Shown one piece after another: positions 34,736 to 41,266 of a DNA stretch of 41,266 nt; within the stretch, counting starts at the first letter, position 1, and every line of letters begins with the position of its first letter. The position numbers and the translations under genes are program-made. The DNA comes from Acidimicrobiaceae bacterium. Its GTDB lineage: Bacteria; Actinomycetota; Acidimicrobiia; Acidimicrobiales; RAAP-2. The stretch spans positions 1-41,266 of the forward strand of contig DAHUZK010000070.1 of NCBI GenBank assembly GCA_027306605.1. Direction: 5' to 3'. Below the pieces are notes generated by a model that was given only the letters and a program-made list of their open reading frames with translations, was not told the origin of the DNA and did not search any database.

Positions 34736-35275
34736 ATGCCCCGGTACGTGGCCTTGCTCCGCAGCGTCAACGTCGCCGGGCACGGGCGTCTGGCCATGAG
34801 CGAACTGCGGTCGTCCGTCGAGGGCCTCGGCTACGAGGACGTCTCCACGTATATCCAGACGGGGAACGTTCTCTTCTCGGCCACGCCGCGACGCGACGCA
34901 GCCGTGGCCTCGGCTCTCGAGGAGCGGCTCGCCCAGGACTTCGGAGCCGCCCCGGCCGTCATCGTGCGCTCGGTCGCCGAGCTGACGAGGATCGGCTCGT
35001 CCAGCCCCTACGCCGAGGCAGGAGCCGACCCTGCTCGCCACCACGTGACGTTCCTGCGGAGCGCTCCGTCCACGAAGGCGCTGGCAGCACTGGACCTTCC
35101 GCCGAGCGGCCGTGACGCCCTCGTCGTGGAAGGAAGCGAGGTCTACGTTTCCACGCCCGACGGCTACGCGGGCACCAAGTACACGGGCACGTTCCTGGAG
35201 CGGCGCCTCGGCGTGCTCAGCACGACCAGGAACTGGAACACCGTCACCAGGCTGTGCCAACTGGCCCGCGGCTGA
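34736..35275 (+). CDS. DUF1697 family protein
   Basis: 179 residues. YVALLRSVNVAGHGRLAMSELR, the TYIQTGNVLFSA strand and KYTGTFLERRLGVLSTTRNWNTVTRL near the C-terminus are the family hallmarks. It is a small cytosolic protein of unknown function. The start lies six bases after a TAGGTT box. The stop is the first TGA of an 8-bp tandem repeat. Confidence 0.92.
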   Translation: MPRYVALLRSVNVAGHGRLAMSELRSSVEGLGYEDVSTYIQTGNVLFSATPRRDAAVASALEERLAQDFGAAPAVIVRSVAELTRIGSSSPYAEAGADPARHHVTFLRSAPSTKALAALDLPPSGRDALVVEGSEVYVSTPDGYAGTKYTGTFLERRLGVLSTTRNWNTVTRLCQLARG

Positions 35276-35334
35276 CCGGCTGACCGGCTGACCGGCTGAC
35301 CGGCTGACCGGCTGACCGGCTGACCGGCAGACCG
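35271..35334. repeat. 8-bp tandem repeat (gctgaccg) over a stop codon, about eight copies
   Basis: Seven exact copies from 35271 and one changed copy (gcagaccg). Every copy has TGA, and the DUF1697 stop (35273-35275) is the first. With a period of 8, consecutive TGAs fall in all three frames, so any ribosome passing the stop meets another stop at once. Confidence 0.97.
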
Positions 35335-35358
35335 GCACCCCCTCGCCCGTCCCACCCG

Positions 35359-35364
35359 TAGGAT
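35359..35364 (+). promoter_or_regulatory. TANNNT -10 box (TAGGAT) for the small protein-Doc pair
   Basis: Six bases before GTG 35371, predicting a leaderless message; it supports the small gene as real. Confidence 0.5.
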
Positions 35365-35370
35365 CGGACC

Positions 35371-35577
35371 GTGGACGGCGACACGCAGTGGCGGGGCCAA
35401 GACGCGGGCGGGGCTGAGGACAGGGATCCTGCAGCGCCGGTACCGTCCCCGGGTGGCGGGCGGCGGCCCACGCTCGACACGGCCGTCCGGCGCCGCCGTG
35501 CGGATCGCGCCTTCTCCTTGCGGTTGACCACCGCGCTGCGGCAGAACGAACGAGCCCTGGAGCGCCTGAAACGATGA
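35371..35577 (+). CDS. small basic protein, possible antitoxin of a Doc-like protein
   Basis: 68 residues from GTG 35371. The first half is Gly/Pro/Asp-rich and probably disordered; the second half is a charged helix, VRRRRADRAFSLRLTTALRQ and NERALERLKR. Its stop overlaps the start of the Doc-like gene (ATGA 35574-35577), and a -10 box lies six bases upstream. This is the order of a toxin-antitoxin pair with the antitoxin first. No Phd, RHH or Fic-inhibitory motif is recognisable, so the role rests on position only. Confidence 0.6.
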   Translation: MDGDTQWRGQDAGGAEDRDPAAPVPSPGGGRRPTLDTAVRRRRADRAFSLRLTTALRQNERALERLKR

Positions 35578-36017
35578 GTCCGGACGCATTCGTCGGCGCG
35601 GGCACCGACACCGTCCGGGCGCTCGAACTGGCCGACTTCCTCCTCATCGCCGAGTCCGTCCTCGAGATCCCGGCCAAGCGCGTGGCGGAGACATCGAGCC
35701 TTCATCTCGCCGACTCGGCGCTCCACGCCCCGCTGGCCAGCTTCGGCGGCGAGGATTTCTATCCCGACTTCGCCACCAAGGCCGCGGTGCTGTGCGCGCA
35801 CCTGGTGAAGAACCATCCGCTCGAGGACGGCAACGCACCCGTCGCCCTGGTCGCCACCATCGAGTTCTGCCTGCGCAACGGGCACCCCTGGAAACCGCCT
35901 CCCGACGACCACGACGGCAAGGAGACCGCGGCACGGATCCTGGCGCTGGCCGCCGATCCGCTGACCGAGGCCGGCATCGAGGACATGGCCCGGTGGATCC
36001 GGGACCGCATGTCATAA
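35574..36017 (+). CDS. Fic/Doc family protein with altered catalytic motif
   Basis: 147 residues. The order ASFGGEDFYPDFATKAAVLCAH, then NHPLEDGNAPVALVATIEF and CLRNG, is that of Doc toxins (death on curing), which phosphorylate EF-Tu. The Fic/Doc core H-x-F/L-x-D/E-G-N-K/G-R is kept from His81 to Asn87, but the following Lys-Arg is Ala88-Pro89. Loss of these phosphate-handling residues suggests reduced or changed activity. The length is normal for Doc and no frameshift is seen. It is coupled to the small gene upstream. Confidence 0.8.
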   Translation: MSPDAFVGAGTDTVRALELADFLLIAESVLEIPAKRVAETSSLHLADSALHAPLASFGGEDFYPDFATKAAVLCAHLVKNHPLEDGNAPVALVATIEFCLRNGHPWKPPPDDHDGKETAARILALAADPLTEAGIEDMARWIRDRMS

Positions 36018-36059
36018 TCACCCACGTTCTTCGGGGTGAATCGGATGGAGGGGCAAATC

Positions 36060-37574
36060 GTGAGACTCCTGCGATCTCGCAGCGTCCTGGTCACGTTGGC
36101 GGCCGGACTCGTCGTGTTCGGCCTCGCGGCGTGCACCCGGTTCGGCGCGACGCTCTCGCGTCCGTCCGATCCTGTCGTGCTGGACGGGAGCTCGCTCCCG
36201 AAGCTCCTGGGGACCGACCCGATGCACATCGTCGGCTTCGCGTGGGACGGGACGACCTGGCATCAGATTCCGGTGCAAGTCGACCAACGCGATTGGGTCA
36301 GTCCGGGCCAGATCTACCACCTGCCGACGTCGGCGTATCCGACGCTCTACGGCACCAGCACCCCCTACAAGATCCTGGTGTACACGCCGCCGGCCACCCT
36401 CACCGCCGGGTACTCGTCGAGCCCCACCTACACGCCAACGGCGTCGGACCCGAACTTCGACGCCCTCGATCAACTTTCGTTCCTGGCCAACGACTCGGGC
36501 CAGCAGGTCGGGAGCTCCGTCGCCGATCCCCCTGACGTCACCGCCTCGACGCGCGAGGAGGTCAAGGCCACCGATCCGCTGAACACCTCCCAGTTCGGGT
36601 ACGTGTACCTGTTCCACAGCGACACCTTGACCGGGGGCAGCGCCGGGACCGACGGGGTCAAGTACACGTTCAGCCTCGACTCGGGCTCCTACACGTCGAC
36701 CTACAAGATGGGCACGAGCTCACTGGCGCCCAACAACACCTGGGGCTTCAATCCGGAACACTCCACGGTGTCGACGCCGTTCTATTCACAGACCTACGGC
36801 GATCGCTGGCTCAACAACGGCCTTTCGATCACCGACGGAGGCTCCAGCGGCACCAACATCCTCGAGCGCACCCACTACTACGTCGTGAACACGTGCAGCC
36901 GGAGCGAGGACACGTTCGACGGAGGTGCGAACAACCCCGGAGAGGGCGCCTTCGTCGTGAACATCTCCGGCCCGGTGCGGGCGATCCGCTCGTACATCGG
37001 CGCCAACAGCTACAAGTACACCGTGAACACCGACATCTTCTATCCCGACCGCGAGGACACCGTGACGGAGCTCCGCGGTCATGCAGGCCTCCCCGGGTAC
37101 GGCAGCGCGGACGACTTCGTGACCGGCACGACGGGCCTGACCTACTCGGACCCGTCGAACAGCAACGTGCCGATCGACGGAAAGCCCGATGCCGTGAAAC
37201 CGATCTCCTGGACCACCGGCTCGACGCCGCCCGCATCGTGGCAGATGGTGTCCGGTGCGCAGGGGTCGCTCGTGACGGTCCGATCCATCAGCACCGATAT
37301 CAGCGGACTGGCCGCGACGACGGTGTACGAGGACAGCAACCCCGCATCGCCTCCACAATGCACGGGCGACGCCGCAGCATGGGGTCAGAACGGTGTGAAC
37401 CTCACCGCCCCATCGGGTTCCGTCCCGATCACCGATCCCACGCTGACCGCGACGCCGGCGACCTTGGTCCTCACGCGCACGCGCTTCTTCCAAGCACCCA
37501 ACCTGCCGGCCTCGACAGCCGCCACACTGAGCCAGGAGGCACTGTCGCCGCTCCAGACGACCGTCAGCGGATGA
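36060..37574 (+). CDS. predicted secreted lipoprotein of unknown function
   Basis: 504 residues. GTG 36060 follows GGAGGGG (36047-36053). The signal is basic VRLLRSRS, hydrophobic VLVTLAAGLVVFG and lipobox LAAC, with Cys25 as the lipidated residue. The mature part is rich in Ser, Thr, Gly and Asp and reads as a beta-rich surface protein (HIVGFAWDGTTWHQIPVQVDQ, NVPIDGKPD). I do not recognise a family. It is likely anchored to the outer face of the membrane. It converges on cysM. Confidence 0.85.
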   Translation: MRLLRSRSVLVTLAAGLVVFGLAACTRFGATLSRPSDPVVLDGSSLPKLLGTDPMHIVGFAWDGTTWHQIPVQVDQRDWVSPGQIYHLPTSAYPTLYGTSTPYKILVYTPPATLTAGYSSSPTYTPTASDPNFDALDQLSFLANDSGQQVGSSVADPPDVTASTREEVKATDPLNTSQFGYVYLFHSDTLTGGSAGTDGVKYTFSLDSGSYTSTYKMGTSSLAPNNTWGFNPEHSTVSTPFYSQTYGDRWLNNGLSITDGGSSGTNILERTHYYVVNTCSRSEDTFDGGANNPGEGAFVVNISGPVRAIRSYIGANSYKYTVNTDIFYPDREDTVTELRGHAGLPGYGSADDFVTGTTGLTYSDPSNSNVPIDGKPDAVKPISWTTGSTPPASWQMVSGAQGSLVTVRSISTDISGLAATTVYEDSNPASPPQCTGDAAAWGQNGVNLTAPSGSVPITDPTLTATPATLVLTRTRFFQAPNLPASTAATLSQEALSPLQTTVSG

Positions 37575-37591
37575 TGGACCCGGACGAGGGC

Positions 37592-37622
37592 ACGACCGGA
37601 ACGGTTCGGACGACCGGAACGG

Positions 37623-37627
<5 letters not shown>
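37592..37627. repeat. 18-bp tandem duplication at the cysM 3' end
   Basis: Two copies of acgaccggaacggtt followed by cgg or aga, from 37592 and 37610. The cysM stop (37623-37625, reverse) lies in the second copy; the first copy lacks it. Confidence 0.8.
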
Positions 37628-38591
<964 letters not shown>

Positions 38592-38612
38592 GACGGCAGG
38601 CGGTCCGCGGCC

Positions 38613-38888
38613 TCAGCCCCCCGCCACGGCGGGAAGGATGGACACCTCGGCCCCGTCGTGAACCGGCGTGTCGAGGCCTTGCAGATAGCGGACATCGTCG
38701 TCGTCGACGTAGACGTTCACGAACTTGTGCAGGGAGCCGTCCTCCGTGAGGACCTGGCCGGACATGCCGGGATACTCGGCCAGCATCTTGGAGAGGACCT
38801 CACCGATGGTGGCGCCGTCCACCTGGACGACGGAGGCACCGCCGGCGTGGCCTCGCAGCACGGTCGGTAGGCGGACATCGACGGCCAC
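38613..38888 (-). CDS. cysO: sulfur carrier protein CysO (MoaD/ThiS-like)
   Basis: 91 residues, ubiquitin-like fold: VRLPTVLRGHAGG, the KFVNVYVDDDDVRYLQGLDTP strand-loop and the C-terminal PAVAGG. The terminal Gly-Gly is the site of thiocarboxylation. GAGGAGG precedes GTG 38888 by about five bases. It carries sulfur to CysM, which joins it to phosphoserine. A 115-base gap to mec holds an AT-richer stretch that may carry an internal promoter. Confidence 0.94.
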   Translation of the reverse strand: MAVDVRLPTVLRGHAGGASVVQVDGATIGEVLSKMLAEYPGMSGQVLTEDGSLHKFVNVYVDDDDVRYLQGLDTPVHDGAEVSILPAVAGG

Positions 38889-39003
38889 AGGGCCTCCTCG
38901 TGGGGTCTTCGGGAGCTGACCGGCCGGGCCGACCTGGTCAGGTGATTGTTGACTGATCCGGTAACGATTCTACAAGCCGCCGGCCCCGGGCCGGCCCAGC
39001 CCC

Positions 39004-39537
39004 TCAGCCTGTTGCCTGCAACCCGCCCGCACCGGGGTTCTCAGGGTCTCCCGGGTCCGGGCCGGGCCCCGGGTGGGCGGGCCGGTCCGGGTCGGGCCCC
39101 AGGTCGGTGTGCCCGTCCAGGCCGGGAACCTCCAGGCCGGGGACCTGCACCTGCTCCTCGCTGACGTGCCCATCCCGGATCAGGTAGCTGCGGACGACCG
39201 GGTGCGTGTCCCGCAACGAGACGAGGACGTAGTGCCAGGCCGGGTCCGTCGCCTGCGCGACGTCGGTCGGCGAGGGGTAGGCATCGGTATGGGTGTGCGA
39301 GTGGAAGACGCCCATGATGTCGGCCCCGAGCGCCCGGGCCTCGCGGTCGACCCGCAGCATCTCCTTGGGGTCGATCTCGTAGACCATGGCCGACCCGGCG
39401 GCGTTGGGGGTGACGAAGAGGTGGGCGACCTCGTCCCCCCCGTAGGACCCCACCAGGAGGCCGCAGGCCTCGTCGGGCAGGCCTTCGAGGCAGTGGGCGA
39501 CCATCTCCATGTACAGGGGACGGGGCAGGCGGAGCAC
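39004..39537 (-). CDS. mec: Mec metalloprotease (JAMM/MPN family), releases cysteine from CysO
   Basis: 177 residues. The JAMM signature is complete: Glu23 in PDEACGLLVG, His79 and His81 in GVFHSHTHTDAYP, Ser89 and Asp92 (HxH-x7-S-x2-D). It binds zinc and cuts the CysO-cysteine adduct. Residues 130-177 are a Pro/Gly/Asp-rich tail that does not look structured and is longer than in the Mtb protein. The GTG is six bases downstream of a -10 box. It is divergent from smpB with only 26 bases between starts. Confidence 0.93.
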   Translation of the reverse strand: MLRLPRPLYMEMVAHCLEGLPDEACGLLVGSYGGDEVAHLFVTPNAAGSAMVYEIDPKEMLRVDREARALGADIMGVFHSHTHTDAYPSPTDVAQATDPAWHYVLVSLRDTHPVVRSYLIRDGHVSEEQVQVPGLEVPGLDGHTDLGPDPDRPAHPGPGPDPGDPENPGAGGLQATG

Positions 39538-39543
39538 CCTCGA

Positions 39544-39553
39544 AGGGTACCCT
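39544..39553. promoter_or_regulatory. palindrome AGGGTACCCT giving divergent -10 boxes for mec and smpB
   Basis: The palindrome reads TACCCT on both strands. On the minus strand it ends six bases before the mec GTG. On the plus strand it ends ten bases before the smpB ATG. Both messages are then leaderless or nearly so, and the two promoters share the same ten base pairs. Confidence 0.55.
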
Positions 39554-39563
39554 CGTACCTCTC

Positions 39564-40085
39564 ATGGCCAGGGCGAAGAAGCAGATCGCCAAGCGGGCGG
39601 CCGCCCGCGAGGATCGTGGTGGCGACCGGACGGTGGCCACCAACCGGCGCGCTCGGCGCGAGTACGAGTTCCTCGAGACCTTCGAGGCCGGGATCGTGCT
39701 GCGGGGTTCGGAGGTGAAGGCCCTGCGGCAGGGCAAGGCGCAGCTCAACGAGGCCTACGCCCGGGTGGACGACGGCGAGCTCTGGCTCTTCCAGATGCAC
39801 ATTCCGCCCTGGCAGTTCGCCACCGGCGTCGGGGCCCACGACCCCGATCGCAAGCGCAAGCTCCTGGTGCACCGGGCGCAGATCGACGAACTGTTGGGCA
39901 AGACCCAGCAGCAGTCCCTGACGCTCATCCCGGTGTCCCTGTACTTCCGCGACGGAAAGGCCAAGGTGCAGCTGGCCCTGGCCAAGGGCCGACGGCTCTA
40001 CGACAAGCGCAACCTCCTCAAGGCCAGGGACGCCGCACAGGAGGCCGCCCGGGCCACCAAGGAGATCAGCCGCTGGGCCGGCTAA
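39564..40085 (+). CDS. smpB: SsrA-binding protein
   Basis: 173 residues. The OB-fold core reads EYEFLETFEAGIVLRGSEVKALRQGKAQLNEAYARV, with the conserved RKRKLLVHRAQIDEL and SLTLIPVSLYFRDGKAKVQLALAKGRRLYDKR. The C-terminal tail RDAAQEAARATKEISRWAG is the helix that enters the ribosomal decoding site. It brings tmRNA to stalled ribosomes. ssrA lies 137 bases downstream in the same direction, the usual pair. The N-terminus adds about 25 basic residues. Confidence 0.97.
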   Translation: MARAKKQIAKRAAAREDRGGDRTVATNRRARREYEFLETFEAGIVLRGSEVKALRQGKAQLNEAYARVDDGELWLFQMHIPPWQFATGVGAHDPDRKRKLLVHRAQIDELLGKTQQQSLTLIPVSLYFRDGKAKVQLALAKGRRLYDKRNLLKARDAAQEAARATKEISRWAG

Positions 40086-40179
40086 CGGGGGTGCCCGCCC
40101 GGTACGGCCCGATCAGAGGGGTCCGGAGCTCTTCCCCCCCGCTCCGGCCGACCCCGCTCCCCCGGTCCGCCGTCGGCCG

Positions 40180-40185
40180 TACAAT
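40180..40185 (+). promoter_or_regulatory. -10 box TACAAT for ssrA
   Basis: TACAAT ends 37 bases before the mature 5' end, which would give a leader of about 30 bases removed by RNase P. No clear -35 is seen. Confidence 0.4.
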
Positions 40186-40221
40186 GGAGGAGCTGGCCAC
40201 GGTGGTCCGCAACCCGTAGAC

Positions 40222-40571
40222 GGGGGTGATCGGTTTCGACTTCGGTCGTCAAGGTAGGAGAAGCGAGCCGTGGTCTCCGGAGCCACGTTAAAGAGCCGGA
40301 ACCAAAAACAAACGCCGAGCAACCAAAGCTCGCGCTCGCTGCTTAGGTAGCGACGTCCGCCCGGTCCCCGCCCTACGGATCGGATCTCGGGCGTCATTCA
40401 GTAGGGCTCACTCAGCGCCTCACACCAACTGAGCACTGAGGACACTTACGTTGGTTACGGGGCGGCACTGCTGCCGGCAGACGTGCCGCCCTCGACAATC
40501 TCTTGCCGGCTGCGCTCGGAGAAGGCCTACTGCGGCTCCGGAGGACGCGGGTTCGATTCCCGCCACCTCCA
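40222..40571 (+). ncRNA. ssrA: transfer-messenger RNA
   Basis: 350 bases. The 5' end GGGGGTG pairs with CACCTCC (40564-40570), with discriminator A at 40571. The 5' D-like part GATCGGTTTCGAC and the 3' T arm GGTTCGATTCC are typical. The tag frame ends NAEQPKLALAA with TAG at 40344-40346; the resume codon is not certain (GAG 40293 or GCC 40314). CCA is not encoded: CGA follows the discriminator. The gene is a classic insertion site for integrative elements, and one appears to start here. Confidence 0.96.
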
Positions 40572-40618
40572 CGAGCGGCTCGGATGCGAAGGTGCAGGCC
40601 GGGACGCTGGTGGAGGTG
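40564..40618. repeat. inverted near-copy of the tmRNA 3' end (candidate attachment-site arms)
   Basis: cacctccacgagcg (40564-40577) spans the tmRNA acceptor end. Its reverse complement, with one change, lies at 40605-40618 (cgctggtggaggtg). Read on the minus strand the second copy gives CACCTCCACCA, the end that tmRNA should have. The gap is 27 bases. Confidence 0.65.
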
Positions 40619-40633
40619 TACCGACACCTCGTG

Positions 40634-40659
40634 GGACACGCCTGGACACGGCAGGACAC
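40634..40659. repeat. three GGACAC sites at exact 10-bp spacing
   Basis: ggacac occurs at 40634, 40644 and 40654, on the same face of the helix. Placed 63 bases after the tmRNA end, they resemble arm-type binding sites for an integrase or excisionase. Confidence 0.5.
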
Positions 40660-40877
40660 AAAAGGGCGGTCCGGAAGCAATCCATCTGACCGGTCGTCGA
40701 GGTCGCCGCGTGGTCGGCTCGACGCTTCTTGATCAGGTAGAGGAACTCCTCACAGCTCCCCCGCCGGTACGCGTCGCCTTCGTCTCCGGTCTACGAACAG
40801 TTCGAGAGCTTTGCGACATTTCGGTCTGGGCGCCGACGGTCCTGTGGGGCCGGCGGCGCCCACAACCGAGCGAGGCG

Positions 40878-40968
40878 GAAAATTTCTCAGAATTGTTTCT
40901 GTGTCCCCCTGGATACCGCTGGCACTCCCTGGGTACCGCTGGTGCTCGCTGTGTCTCGCTGGATACCA
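40878..40968. repeat. AT-rich patch plus 10/20-bp-phased iteron-like repeats (candidate replication origin)
   Basis: 40878-40900 is the most AT-rich stretch of the window (aaaatttctcagaattgttt). It is followed by ctggataccgctgg (40909), ctgggtaccgctgg (40929) and a degenerate unit at 40949, a 20-bp period built on a 10-bp sub-period. The array lies directly before the rep gene. Confidence 0.5.
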
Positions 40969-41015
40969 CTTCTGACCTGGCAAGTTGTCGCGACCGTTCT
41001 CCATCGTGGTCGGCC

Positions 41016-41266
41016 ATGGATCCTGAGGATCGTGCGATGGTCGAGGCGTTGTGGCGCCATTCGCGTCGAAAGCAGCTTCACGGCTTCCTCGATCAGGGCG
41101 CCGGCTGCGGCTGGTGCAGTCATCCGATCCGTCTGCGCGGCTACGCCAGCTCCGCGGTCGACGGCAAGCGCTCGATCGTCTTCTCGAGCGCGTCAATGCC
41201 CGACGGCGTGGTGCTCACGGCATGCGGGTCGCGCAGCGAGCTCCAGTGCCCCGCGTGTGCGGCCGT
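41016..41266 (+). CDS. replication initiator protein, RepSA-like, N-terminal part (runs off right edge)
   Basis: The frame is open from ATG 41016 to the window end (83 codons). ATG 41037, with GAGGA at 41025-41029, is an alternative start. The translation holds two zinc-type Cys motifs, GCGWCSHPIRLRG (Cys31, Cys34, His36) and TACGSRSELQCPACAAV (Cys70, Cys78, Cys81). This spacing and the HPIRLxG and ACGxRxxxxCPxC wording match RepSA-type rolling-circle initiators of actinobacterial integrative and conjugative elements. The protein would nick the element origin to start replication after excision. The rest of the gene and the integrase are outside the window. Confidence 0.72.
   Translation, partial: MDPEDRAMVEALWRHSRRKQLHGFLDQGAGCGWCSHPIRLRGYASSAVDGKRSIVFSSASMPDGVVLTACGSRSELQCPACAA

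Larger units (their letters stand above)
40572..41015. other. non-coding left end of a putative integrated element
   Basis: No convincing gene lies here on either strand; the small open frames lack motifs and start signals. The region holds, in order, the inverted copy of the tmRNA end, three 10-bp-phased GGACAC sites, a GC-rich hairpin near 40843-40864, an AT-rich patch and phased repeats, all of which look regulatory. Confidence 0.5.

Noticed and set aside
40451..40732. Plus-strand open frames overlapping the tmRNA 3' half
   Set aside because: They start inside ssrA; the downstream part has no motif and no start signal.
40733..41196. Minus-strand open frames downstream of ssrA
   Set aside because: They read through the phased repeats and opposite the RepSA-like gene and show no conserved motif.

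Overview
The window reads as a chromosomal segment of a high-GC actinobacterium, most plausibly of the class Acidimicrobiia. The base composition is GC-rich throughout. SD-led and leaderless genes are mixed, an Mtb-type mec-cysO-cysM sulfur operon and F420-type luciferase-like oxidoreductases are present, and a secreted protein carries GYWLVASDGGIF-type repeats that I associate with Acidimicrobiia. The taxonomic call is inference.

Layout. Positions 1-12671 form a surface-polysaccharide locus. It has a Wzm/Wzt-like ABC exporter (11655-12671, 10337-11653), two paralogous methyltransferase-glycosyltransferase modules (9288-10322 with 8185-9291 and 6983-8188; 2496-3488 with 1381-2499 and 273-1367), a further methyltransferase, a secreted beta-propeller protein and the tail of another glycosyltransferase. 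Genes inside each module overlap by ATGA or GTGA. Positions 12674-21845 are mostly housekeeping and general metabolism: clpP, tRNA-Leu(UAG), glycerate kinase, SDR, PIG-V-like mannosyltransferase, LLM oxidoreductase with an alpha/beta hydrolase, sulfatase with a DUF1330 protein, and a Lon-N-domain protein. A 600-base gap follows. Positions 22446-29455 hold a lipid or xenobiotic-type set: SDR with P450, a HadA-like/DoxX/HadB-like operon, nitroreductase, SRPBCC, amidohydrolase and LLM oxidoreductase. Positions 29476-39537 contain rph-rdgB, a VOC protein, a large GT-C-like membrane protein, an FAD oxidoreductase, DUF1697, a Doc-like protein with a small partner, a lipoprotein and mec-cysO-cysM.

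The right end is the most interesting part. smpB and ssrA (tmRNA) are followed by about 440 non-coding bases holding an inverted near-copy of the tmRNA 3' end, 10-bp-phased GGACAC repeats, an AT-rich patch and 10/20-bp-phased iteron-like repeats. After these comes the N-terminus of a RepSA-like replication initiator that runs off the window. This looks like the left end of an actinomycete integrative and conjugative element (AICE) inserted at ssrA.

Two patterns run across the window. First, most genes that lead a transcription unit have a TANNNT box 6-10 bases before the start codon, which points to leaderless mRNAs and settles several starts; other leading genes have a strong GGAGG site. Second, several stop codons lie inside short tandem repeats, some with periods that place stops in all three frames.
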